Positions 11,487 to 21,880 of a DNA stretch of 64,000 nt are shown here, one piece after another (positions within the stretch are counted from its first letter, which is position 1; each line of letters begins with the position of its first letter). The notes under the pieces are model-generated. The model was not told the DNA's origin, did no database searches, and saw only the letters and a list, made by a program, of their open reading frames with translations. Source of the DNA: Variovorax paradoxus. GTDB lineage: Bacteria; Pseudomonadota; Gammaproteobacteria; Burkholderiales; Burkholderiaceae_C. A program made the translations under genes and the position numbers. The stretch covers positions 1,240,001-1,304,000 of the forward strand of contig NZ_JAUSXL010000002.1 in the NCBI RefSeq assembly GCF_030815975.1, given 5' to 3'.

Positions 11487-12398
11487 ATGCCAGCGCCCGA
11501 GCTTTCCAGCCGCCAACTGCGTGCGTTCACGGCCCTGGCCGAGCAGCGCAACTTCACGCGCGCGGCCCAGACCTGCCATTTGTCGCAGCCCGCCTTCAGC
11601 GCGCTGATCCGCACGCTCGAGGAAACGCTCGGCGCCCGGCTGTTCGACCGCGACACGCGCAGCGTGCAGCTCACGCCCGAGGGCCGGCTGTTCGAACCTT
11701 CGGCCCGGCGGCTGCTGGACGACATGCAGGGCGCCATCGGCGACTTGGCCGACCACGCCCAGCGGCGCAAGGGCCGCGTCAGCGTGGCGGCCCTGCCCTC
11801 GCTGGCGGCGGGCTGGCTGCCGGCCATATTGGCGGAGTTCATGCAGGCCTGGCCCGGCATCACGGTCGAGCTGCACGATGCGCTGTCGGACGCCTGCATT
11901 GCCCAGCTGCGCAGCCACCAGGCCGATTTCGCGCTCGCTGCAACGGGTGCCGGCGCGGCAGCGGCCAGCGACCTGCGCGGCCGCAAGCTCTGCGACGACC
12001 GCTTTCACCTGGTTTGCCGCAAGGACCATCCGCTCGCCAGCGCCGCCAGGCTCACGGCACGGCAGCTCGCGCCATGGCCCTTCATCCAGATGGCGCGCAA
12101 CAGCAGCGTGCGCCAGTCGCTCGACGCGGCGCTGCACCCGCTGCGGCTCAATGCGGTGTTCGAGGTCGAGCACCTGGCCACGGTGATGGGGCTGGTCGAG
12201 GCCGGCATCGGCATCAGCGTGGTGCCGGAGCTCACGCTCTTTCACTTCCGGCGCGAAACGCTGGTGACGCGCCCGCTGCCGCTGCCCGGCCTCACGCGCA
12301 CCATCTACCTGGTGCAGCGCCGGGAGGGAAGCCTGTCGGTGGCGGCGCAGACGCTGCATGACCTGATCCTTGCGCGGCTGGGCACGCTGCATCAATAA
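11487..12398 (+). CDS. LysR-family transcriptional regulator
   Basis: A 303-residue LysR-type regulator. The N-terminal winged helix-turn-helix covers residues 5-65, including SSRQLRAFTALAEQRNFTRAA and LSQPAFSALIRTLEE. A linker helix and a periplasmic-binding-like effector domain fill residues 90-295. The effector and target genes are not evident: the gene is divergent from the TRAP-type binding protein gene (152 bp apart), so that signalling pair is a possible target, while the HU-like gene converges downstream. It ends in a strong bidirectional terminator. Confidence 0.9.
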   Translation: MPAPELSSRQLRAFTALAEQRNFTRAAQTCHLSQPAFSALIRTLEETLGARLFDRDTRSVQLTPEGRLFEPSARRLLDDMQGAIGDLADHAQRRKGRVSVAALPSLAAGWLPAILAEFMQAWPGITVELHDALSDACIAQLRSHQADFALAATGAGAAAASDLRGRKLCDDRFHLVCRKDHPLASAARLTARQLAPWPFIQMARNSSVRQSLDAALHPLRLNAVFEVEHLATVMGLVEAGIGISVVPELTLFHFRRETLVTRPLPLPGLTRTIYLVQRREGSLSVAAQTLHDLILARLGTLHQ

Positions 12399-12399
12399 A

Positions 12400-12421
12400 A
12401 AAACGGCCCCAAGGCCGTTTT
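12400..12421. terminator. bidirectional rho-independent terminator
   Basis: An 8-bp perfect stem, AAACGGCC and GGCCGTTT, with a CCAA loop is flanked by an A run on the left and Ts on the right. It works in both directions between the convergent LysR gene (stop at 12398) and the HU-like gene (stop at 12456). Confidence 0.88.
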
Positions 12422-12455
12422 CTTGCATGGAGGCAGCCTTGCGGCCGCGAGCCAT

Positions 12456-12833
12456 TTACTTCTTGCTTGCCTTCTTGGCGGGTGCGGCCTTCTTGGCCGG
12501 CGCTGCCTTCTTGGCTGCAGGCTTGGCGGCTGCCTTGTCGGCCTTGCGCTTTGCAGCTTTGGGGTCGATGGCGGCTTTGAACGCTGCGCCCGGCACGAAC
12601 TTGGGCACCTTCTGCGCGGCGATCTTGATCTTTGCGCCGGCCTGGGGGTTGAAGCCGGTGCGCGCGGCGCGCGCCACTTGCTTGAAGGTGCCGAAGCCGA
12701 TGAGCTGCACGGGGTCGCCCTTCTTCACTGCGGCGACGATGGAGCCCGTGACGGTCTCCAGGATGCGGGCGGCTTCGGCCTTGCTGACGTTGTGGGCGGT
12801 GGCGATCTTTTCGACCAGTTCGATACGGTTCAC
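12456..12833 (-). CDS. HU-family DNA-binding protein with Lys/Ala-rich C-terminal tail
   Basis: A 125-residue nucleoid protein. Residues 1-90 are a normal HU/IHF fold: MNRIELVEKIA, the G-F-G-T-F turn, and the DNA-intercalating arm around R-T-G-F-N-P-Q. The last 35 residues are a low-complexity tail of repeated AAKPAAKK and AAPAKK units like the histone H1 C-terminus. Such tailed HU proteins are known in Comamonadaceae and related betaproteobacteria and should bind DNA more tightly or bridge it. The leader has AAAGGAAA about 5 bases before the ATG. The gene stands alone, with the terminator described at 12400 behind it. The DNA encoding the tail is internally repetitive, so length variation between strains is likely. 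Confidence 0.93.
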   Translation of the reverse strand: MNRIELVEKIATAHNVSKAEAARILETVTGSIVAAVKKGDPVQLIGFGTFKQVARAARTGFNPQAGAKIKIAAQKVPKFVPGAAFKAAIDPKAAKRKADKAAAKPAAKKAAPAKKAAPAKKASKK

Positions 12834-12935
12834 TTGAAAATTTCCTTTGGTTTGTTCTCGTCATGTTGCCAATGACGGCGCAGCGGCTCAGGCCCGCTGC
12901 AAGCGGCGCGGAGTGTAGCGCACGGGCGGCCGCCC

Positions 12936-13850
12936 TCAGGCCGTGGCCTGGATGGCATCCGTCAAAAACCGCACGAATGCCTTGCCTGCATCGGGCAATG
13001 ACCGGCCCGCGAGCGTCTCGACTTCGAGATGGCGCTCGTTCATTTCGCGGTCCTTCAGCGCAATGGCCACCAGCGCCTTCGACTTCAGCTGCGTGCGGAT
13101 CGACAGCTCGCCATAGAAGGCAATGGTGTCGCCCCCCGCGGCCGCAAAGCTCACCAGCGCATTGGCATGGTTGCTCGACATGGCCTGCACGTACTGCAGT
13201 CCCTGCCTGCTGCAGCTGATGTCGAGCAGCTGCCGGATGGAACTGTCCCGCGGCGGCAGGCCCAGCGGATAGGCCACCACCTGGCGCAGGGAGAGTTGCC
13301 GCTGCGCCGCCAGCGGATGGTCGCTGGCCATCACGGCGAGGATCGGGCTCGGATGGCGCAGCTCGATCCGGATGCCGGGCTCGGGCACCGCGCTCAGCGT
13401 GATGCCCACGTCCGCTTCGCCGTCGCGGATGCGGCCGGGAATTTCGCTCGGCGGGCAGACCTCGAGATGAAAGCGGATGCCTTCGTGCCTGGCGCGAAAA
13501 CGCGAGATCAGCGTGGGAAGAAAGTCGAACGCGAAGCCCTCCGTGCTCGCCACGCGCACGCGCCCGCTGCGCAGCCCGCGCAGGCCCTGGATCTCGCCGG
13601 CCACGCGCTCGATGTCCTGCTGCACCCGCTTGGCATGCGCGGCCAGCAGCTCGCCGGCCGCATTGGGCACCATGCCGCGCGCGTGCCGGTCGAACAACAG
13701 GGTGTCGAGCTCGCGCTCCAGGCGCGCCACCTGCCGGCTCACGGCGGAAGGCGCCACGTTGAGCTTGAGCGCAGCCTCCTTCACCGAACCGGTCCTGACC
13801 ACCTCCAGGAAGTAGCGGACCGCGGTCTCCTGCAGCGCATGAAGCGACAT
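12936..13850 (-). CDS. LysR-family regulator, divergent from a Bug-family binding protein
   Basis: A 304-residue LysR-type regulator. The DNA-binding domain is at residues 5-65 (YFLEVVRTGSVKEAALKLN and APSAVSRQVARLE), followed by the usual effector-binding domain. The start is MSLHALQ at 13850, preceded by AAGGAAG at a proper distance; the frame is open 24 codons further but without homology. It is divergent from the Bug/TctC gene at 13996, and a LysR-type palindrome lies between them at 13889, so it most likely controls that gene and the amidase behind it as well as itself. Confidence 0.92.
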   Translation of the reverse strand: MSLHALQETAVRYFLEVVRTGSVKEAALKLNVAPSAVSRQVARLERELDTLLFDRHARGMVPNAAGELLAAHAKRVQQDIERVAGEIQGLRGLRSGRVRVASTEGFAFDFLPTLISRFRARHEGIRFHLEVCPPSEIPGRIRDGEADVGITLSAVPEPGIRIELRHPSPILAVMASDHPLAAQRQLSLRQVVAYPLGLPPRDSSIRQLLDISCSRQGLQYVQAMSSNHANALVSFAAAGGDTIAFYGELSIRTQLKSKALVAIALKDREMNERHLEVETLAGRSLPDAGKAFVRFLTDAIQATA

Positions 13851-13888
13851 GTTTCTTCCTTGTCGCAGCGGGGCGACGCGTGTCGGTC

Positions 13889-13907
13889 GATTGCCGAATC
13901 GGCAATC
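13889..13907. promoter_or_regulatory. LysR-type operator between divergent LysR and Bug genes
   Basis: The sequence GATTGCCGAATCGGCAATC is a perfect inverted repeat with 9-bp arms around one base. It contains the LysR consensus T-N11-A (TGCC to GGCA). It lies 39 bp upstream of the LysR start and 89 bp upstream of the Bug-gene start, the usual place for a LysR recognition site serving both promoters. Confidence 0.7.
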
Positions 13908-13995
13908 CACAATTCTAAACATTGCGCTTGTGGCAGCGCGATGGCGCTCCTAGGATGAAGCTGCATCCCCGCTGTCTGTTCTCCAGGAGTCCTTC

Positions 13996-14979
13996 ATGAA
14001 ACGCCTCCCCGCACTGGCCCGCATGGTGCTGCTGTCCTGCCTTGGCCTGGCGCCGCTCGCGGCCCTGGCCGCCGACACCGGCTTTCCGTCGCGCCCGGTC
14101 ACGCTCGTGATTCCCTTTCCGCCCGGCGGCGCCACCGACGTGAACGGGCGCGTGATCGCCCAGCGCCTGGGCAAGGAACTCGGCCAGCCCGTGGTCATCG
14201 AAAACCGCGGCGGCGCCGGCACGGTGATTGGCGCAAGCTATGTCTCCAAGGCGGCGCCCGACGGCTACACGCTGCTGATCAGCTCGGGCACCACCTTCAC
14301 GGTGAATCCCGCCATCCGCCCGAACCTGCCCTACGACCCGGTCAAGGGCTTCGAGCCGATCGGCCTGGCCGGGCGGGTCGGCCTCATCCTGCTTGCGAAC
14401 AGCGAAGTGCCGGTGCAGACCGTCAAGCAGTTCGTCGACTACGTGAAGGCCTCGCCCGGAAAGTATTCGTACGCGTCCTATGGCACCGGCACCACCTCGC
14501 AGTTCGCCGGCGAAACCATCCTGCATGCCGCCGGCCTCAAGATGACGCACGTGCCCTACAAGGGCAGCGCTCCGGCCATGACCGACCTGATGGGCGGGCA
14601 GGTTCCGTTCAGCATCGACACCGTGAGCGCGGCCGTTCCCCAGCTCAAGAGCGGCAAGATCAAGGCCATCGCGGTGACCACGGCCAAGCGCTCGGCCCTG
14701 CTGCCCGACGTGCCCACCATGGCCGAGAGCGGCTATCCCGAAGTCAACACCGACACCTGGCTGGTTCTGGTGGCGCCGAAGGGCCTGCCCGCCGACGTGA
14801 AGGCCAAGCTCGAAAAGGCGCTGGCTGCGACCATGGCCGACGCTGACACGCGCGCCAAGCTCAGTGCCCAGGGCCTCGAGCCGGGCTACAGCAATTCGGC
14901 CGCGGTGAGCGAACTGATCGCCAAGGAATTGCCGCTGATGCGCGCCATTGCTGCGCGCGCCAACATCACAGCAGATTAG
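13996..14979 (+). CDS. Bug/TctC-family tripartite tricarboxylate transporter binding protein
   Basis: A 327-residue exported solute-binding protein. The signal peptide is residues 1-25, ending PLAALAA. The Bug-family marks are present: PVTLVIPFPPGGATDVNGR near residue 33, GAGTVIGA, SYVSKAAPDGYTLL, HVPYKGSAPAMTDLMGGQV and the ending region SELIAKELPLMRA. Bug proteins bind carboxylated ligands or amides for TctAB permeases; no TctAB pair is in the window, which is usual for this expanded family. A CAGGAG site precedes the ATG. The downstream amidase suggests that the ligand is an amide or the acid it releases; this is inference. The gene ends in the first arm of a perfect hairpin (14979-15029). 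Confidence 0.93.
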   Translation: MKRLPALARMVLLSCLGLAPLAALAADTGFPSRPVTLVIPFPPGGATDVNGRVIAQRLGKELGQPVVIENRGGAGTVIGASYVSKAAPDGYTLLISSGTTFTVNPAIRPNLPYDPVKGFEPIGLAGRVGLILLANSEVPVQTVKQFVDYVKASPGKYSYASYGTGTTSQFAGETILHAAGLKMTHVPYKGSAPAMTDLMGGQVPFSIDTVSAAVPQLKSGKIKAIAVTTAKRSALLPDVPTMAESGYPEVNTDTWLVLVAPKGLPADVKAKLEKALAATMADADTRAKLSAQGLEPGYSNSAAVSELIAKELPLMRAIAARANITAD

Positions 14980-15029
14980 GGCCTGTTAACGCCATGGAAG
15001 GGGTCGCCTTCCATGGCGTTAACAGGCCC
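14979..15029. repeat. perfect 23-bp inverted repeat at the stop codon of the Bug gene
   Basis: The two arms, 14979-15001 and 15007-15029, are exact reverse complements over 23 bp with a 5-base loop. The left arm begins GGGCCTGTTAACGCC and its first G is the last base of the Bug-gene TAG. No T run follows, so it is not a classical intrinsic terminator; it may stabilise the mRNA end, reduce expression of the amidase, or be a mobile palindromic unit. Confidence 0.85.
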
Positions 15030-15036
15030 TTAATGA

Positions 15037-15117
15037 CGCCCCCCGAAGCGCCTTCGGCGCCTCCCCCCACTGGGGGGCGCACCCGGCGGCCGGGCGGAGC
15101 CCGTTCCGCGGGTGCGC
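15037..15117. repeat. GC-rich compound palindromic intergenic element
   Basis: Three hairpins follow each other: GCGCC/GGCGC around TTC at 15048-15060; CCCCCC/GGGGGG around ACT at 15063-15077; and GCGCACCC (15077-15084) with GGGTGCGC (15110-15117). Similar C-run/G-run palindromes are, as I recall, scattered in intergenic regions of Comamonadaceae genomes. Only one copy is in this window. Confidence 0.6.
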
Positions 15118-15147
15118 TGGACTGAGCCCGATGGAACAACAACCGAC

Positions 15148-16671
15148 ATGAGCACTCGCACCGAATTGATCGAACACTCCGCCGTCGAACTGCGCCGGCT
15201 CATCGGCAGCAAGGCGATCTCGCCGGTCGAGCTGCTGGAAGCCTGCATTGCGCGCATCGAGCGCGTGAATCCTTTTGTCAACGCCGTGACCGCCACCTGC
15301 TTCGAGCGCGCGAGGGCCGAGGCCCGGGCGGCGGAGAGCGCCGTGATGCGCGGCGATGCACTGGGCCTGCTGCACGGCCTGCCGCTCGGCGTGAAGGACC
15401 TCGAGCCCACCGAAGGCCTGCTCACCACCTGGGGCTCCGCGATTTTCCGCGACCACGTGCCGCAGGAAGACATCGAGCTGGTGGCCCGCCTTCGCAAGGC
15501 CGGCGCCATCGTGGCCGGCAAGACCAACGTGCCCGAAATGGGCGCCGGCGCCAACTCGCGCAACGAGGTGTGGGGCGCCACCGGCAACCCCTTCAATCCG
15601 AACCTCAATGCCGGCGGTTCCTCCGGCGGCTCGGCGGCCGCGCTGGCCTGCGACATGCTGCCCGTGTGCACCGGCTCCGACACCGGCGGCTCGCTGCGCA
15701 TTCCGGCTGCCAAGTGCGGCGTGGTGGGCTTCCGGCCTTCGCCGGGCATCGTGCCGAGCGTGCGCAAGCTCCTGGGCTGGACGCCGATCTCGGTGGTTGG
15801 CCCGATGGGCCGCACGGTGGAGGACGCCTGCCTGCAGATGGCCGCCTCGGCCGGCATGCACGCGGGCGACCCGCTGAGCTATCCGCTCGATCCGTTGTCC
15901 TTCCTGAAGCCGGCCGACGTCGACCTCAGCCGGCTGCGCGTGGCGTGGACCGAAGACTTCGGCGCCTGCGCCGTGGACGAAGCCATCCGCGCCACGATGC
16001 GCCGCAAGATCGGCGCCATGCGGCACCTGTTCAAGTCTTGCGACGAAGTCGAGCTCGATCTCGGCGAAGCGCACCGCTGCTTCGACGTGCTGCGCGCCGA
16101 GGCCTTCGTGGCCGGCATGCACGCCGCCTACCAGCGCGATCCGGCCAGCCTGGGCCCCAACTCCCGCGCCAACTACGAGATGGGCGCGCAGATGAGCCTG
16201 CTCGACAGCGCCTGGGCCCAGGCCGAGCAGACCCGGCTCATCAAGCGCTTCCAGGCCACGTTCGCCGACTACGACCTGATCCTCTCGCCCACCACGCCCG
16301 TGTCGCCCTTTCCGTGGACGCAGCTGTACGCAGACACCATCAACGGCGAGAAGCAGGCGAACTACTACCGCTGGCTGGCGCTGACCTACGTGGTCACGCT
16401 GACCACGCACCCGGCGCTCTCGCTGCCCTGCGGCCTCGACCATGCGGGCATGCCGTTCGGGCTGCAGATCGTGGGTGCCTTCAGGGCCGACCACCAGGTG
16501 CTGGGCGCGGCACATGCGATGGAAAAGGCCTTTGCGGCCGACGCGCAATTGCGCCGCCCGCGGCCCGACCTCGCATCGCTGCGCGCGGCCGAACCTGCGC
16601 TCACCTCGATCGTCACGGCGCCGCCCGGGGCGGGCAGCAGCGCGCCGGCCGCCGCGGTCTCGGCCGTCTGA
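15148..16671 (+). CDS. amidase (amidase-signature family)
   Basis: A 507-residue cytosolic amidase that hydrolyses a C-N amide bond; the substrate is not known. The amidase-signature Ser-cisSer-Lys triad is visible: the Lys of GVKD near residue 88, the Ser pair of the [10 protein letters not shown] block near 160, and the nucleophile in [12 protein letters not shown] near 180. The protein has the family's usual length. The start MSTRTELIE is at 15148, after the palindromic element. It lies 168 bp behind the Bug gene on the same strand and is probably part of the same LysR-controlled unit, although the hairpins between may lower read-through. It could be a general aliphatic or aryl amidase; GatA is unlikely because gatB and gatC are absent. 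Confidence 0.92.
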   Translation: MSTRTELIEHSAVELRRLIGSKAISPVELLEACIARIERVNPFVNAVTATCFERARAEARAAESAVMRGDALGLLHGLPLGVKDLEPTEGLLTTWGSAIFRDHVPQEDIELVARLRKAGAIVAGKTNVPEMGAGANSRNEVWGATGNPFNPNLNAGGSSGGSAAALACDMLPVCTGSDTGGSLRIPAAKCGVVGFRPSPGIVPSVRKLLGWTPISVVGPMGRTVEDACLQMAASAGMHAGDPLSYPLDPLSFLKPADVDLSRLRVAWTEDFGACAVDEAIRATMRRKIGAMRHLFKSCDEVELDLGEAHRCFDVLRAEAFVAGMHAAYQRDPASLGPNSRANYEMGAQMSLLDSAWAQAEQTRLIKRFQATFADYDLILSPTTPVSPFPWTQLYADTINGEKQANYYRWLALTYVVTLTTHPALSLPCGLDHAGMPFGLQIVGAFRADHQVLGAAHAMEKAFAADAQLRRPRPDLASLRAAEPALTSIVTAPPGAGSSAPAAAVSAV

Positions 16672-16702
16672 GAAGGCTGCGCGGCCGGGCGCCGCGCCGG
16701 CC

Positions 16703-16733
16703 TTGACCTTGACACGGTGTCAACCTGGAAACT
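16703..16733 (+). promoter_or_regulatory. candidate CueR/MerR-type copper promoter
   Basis: A -35 box TTGACC (16703-16708) is separated from a possible -10 GAAACT (16728-16733) by 19 bases, the long spacer typical of MerR-family promoters. The spacer contains the dyad TTGACAC-G-GTGTCAA. It lies 57 bp before the copper ATPase. The -10 match is weak and no cueR gene is in the window. Confidence 0.55.
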
Positions 16734-16789
16734 GGCGATGCGCTGCGCAGGGTGCGCAGCATCTTCCTGTTTTCTCGTTGGAGCATTCG

Positions 16790-18991
<2,202 letters not shown>

Positions 18992-19059
18992 CCCAAGCGC
19001 TCCATCGACTGCGGGCCGGCAGCATTCGAATTCGGCCTACATACATTTCGCGCGGGTTC

Positions 19060-19293
19060 ATGCAAGTTGAATGGATGACCCAACCCATCGAACTCATCAT
19101 CGAGGAGCCAGCCCTCGGTTCATTTGTCTGGCGCCTGCTCGAAACCGATGCGGACGGAGCGAATCCCAAGATACTCCGGGACGCCTTCGATCCGGCGGAC
19201 ACCTATGAACTCGCGCTGGCCGCCGGACAGCGCGCGCTCCACAGCGAGATCCGCCGACGGGCGCCGGCCCAGCCCCGGGCGCAGAGCGCCTGA
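19060..19293 (+). CDS. small hypothetical protein
   Basis: A 77-residue acidic protein; an in-frame ATG at 19075 could give 72 residues. It begins MTQPIELIIEEPALGSFVWRLLE after that second ATG and contains DPADTYELALAAGQRAL, a plausible helical segment, then an Arg-rich end. I do not recognise a family. It lies 68 bp behind the copper ATPase on the same strand and converges with the CBS gene. Codon use fits a coding region, but no clear ribosome-binding site is seen. Confidence 0.5.
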   Translation: MQVEWMTQPIELIIEEPALGSFVWRLLETDADGANPKILRDAFDPADTYELALAAGQRALHSEIRRRAPAQPRAQSA

Positions 19294-19317
19294 GCAAAGC
19301 CTGCCTGCCGACCCGCG

Positions 19318-19752
19318 CTACAAGTGCCTGGGCCGCGCGGGCTCCGATATTTTTCCGAGCGGGTCAGCCGCCGCACCGGCCTCGCCCTTGGCCGCCACGT
19401 CGCCCAGCGACAGGATGCCCACGAGGCGCTTGTCGCGGTCGACCACCGGAAGCCTGCGGATCTGCACCGCGCTCATCTGGCTGAGCGCTTCGTCGACCGT
19501 GTCGTCGGCATAGCACCAGTAGGCATCGGCGGTCATGATTTGCCTGACCGGCGATGCGTTCAGGTCGATCTCCCGGGCCACGCCGCGCACGGCAATATCC
19601 CGGTCGGTCACCACGCCGACCAGCCGGTTGCCGTCGCAGACCGGCAGCACGCCCACTTCGAGTTCTTCCAAGGCCTTCGCCGCCTGCAAGATGGTGTCGC
19701 CCGGCGCCACAGTGCGAACGCCACGCGTCATCACTTCATGAACCTGAGTCAT
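19318..19752 (-). CDS. CBS-domain pair protein
   Basis: A 144-residue cytosolic protein made of two CBS domains (about residues 5-60 and 70-125), which as a Bateman module bind adenine nucleotides such as AMP, ATP or NADH. The characteristic VGVVTDRDIAVR and LVGILSLGDVA segments end the two domains. Stand-alone CBS proteins of this size are stress- or energy-responsive, but their partners are usually unknown. The start MTQVHEVMT has AAGGGA seven bases upstream; the longer open frame to 20064 lacks homology. It is divergent from the SMP-30-like gene; the 200 bp between holds the promoters and shows nothing else. Confidence 0.9.
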   Translation of the reverse strand: MTQVHEVMTRGVRTVAPGDTILQAAKALEELEVGVLPVCDGNRLVGVVTDRDIAVRGVAREIDLNASPVRQIMTADAYWCYADDTVDEALSQMSAVQIRRLPVVDRDKRLVGILSLGDVAAKGEAGAAADPLGKISEPARPRHL

Positions 19753-19954
19753 TGGATGTCCCTTCTGCAGCAGAGTCGGATCGGAAGCTCGCTGCAAATC
19801 CCAGCTTAGGCGGACGGCGGGTGGGCCGTGTCGGCAGTCTCGGGGACCGCAAGTAAGCCATGTCGCACTTCGCGCGGCGATGGCCGCTTGTGGCCGGCGG
19901 ATACGTAAGATTGGCGTCCGCCGGTTTTCCACAACGACAAAAGGAGATTCACAG

Positions 19955-21058
<1,104 letters not shown>

Positions 21059-21154
21059 CGGCTCTTTATTCCCGCACGCCATCCGGCCCCGCTGGGCGGC
21101 GCACCGCAACAGGCCGAGAATTGGGCCATAGACATCGCAGCACTCGACATCCTC

Positions 21155-21841
21155 ATGGCCTCCATCGAAGAGAAGAGTCTTTCGCGCGGAAGCGGCTCGG
21201 CCAGCGGCGTGCCCAGGATATGCCTGGTGGCCAACTCGTCCGCGGTGCAGCAGTTCCTGCCCTCGGAGATCGGCAGCTTCTCGCGCCGTGTGCCCGAGGC
21301 GCGCGTCGACCTGATGGAGGCCTTCAGCTACGACATTCCCCGCATCGTGGCCGCCGGCGAGGCGGACATCGGCGTCTACCATGCCGCGCATCCGGCCCCC
21401 GGCGTGGTGTCGCTGCCCTATCGCACGGACCGCGTCGGGCTCGTGGTGCCGGTGGGCCATCCGCTGTGCATGCGGGAGAAGCTGCGGCTGGAAGACGCAC
21501 TCGACTATGACTTCGTGGGCTATTTTCCGCGGCACAGCCTCGAAGAGTTCATGCAGCTGATCTCTCCGCCGCTGCCGCGCCCGCTGCGCGTGCGCGCGCA
21601 GGTGTCGAATACCGAGGCGCGATGCGACCTGGTGCGCGAAGGCCTGGGCCTGGCCATCGTTCCGGTCGGCATCGCGGTCCACTACGAAGCGCGCATGGGC
21701 CTGATCGTGCTCCCGCTGGACGATGACTGGGCACACCGGCAGCTCTGGGTCTGCGTGGCCGACCGGGCGGCACTGTCGCCGGCAGCGCAGGAGTTCCTGG
21801 CCCACCTGGTGTCCGATGGCAGTCTCGGCAAATCGGCCTGA
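21155..21841 (+). pseudogene. truncated LysR regulator: effector domain only
   Basis: A 228-residue frame that matches only the effector-binding half of LysR regulators: VPRICLVANSSAVQQFLPSEIGSF, the GEADIGVYHA segment, and a normal C-terminus ending AAQEFLAHLVSD. The N-terminal helix-turn-helix of about 80 residues is missing. Upstream in frame, a few codons (IDIAALDILM, 21125-21157) look like the end of the linker helix, and before that the frame runs into unrelated sequence and the stop of the SMP-30 gene. This suggests a deletion that removed the DNA-binding domain. It may be dead, or expressed from ATG 21155 as a free ligand-binding domain. Confidence 0.7.
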
Positions 21842-21880
21842 GGCCAGGCTGGACCCGGACCCCACCCGCGCGCATCGGCG

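Noticed and set aside
15063..15077. CCCCCC-ACT-GGGGGG as a terminator of the Bug gene
   Set aside because: The stem is not followed by a T run and lies inside a wider palindromic element.
21059..21124. In-frame codons before the truncated LysR gene as its missing N-terminus
   Set aside because: They encode a Pro/Ala-rich stretch without any helix-turn-helix pattern, directly after the stop of the SMP-30 gene.
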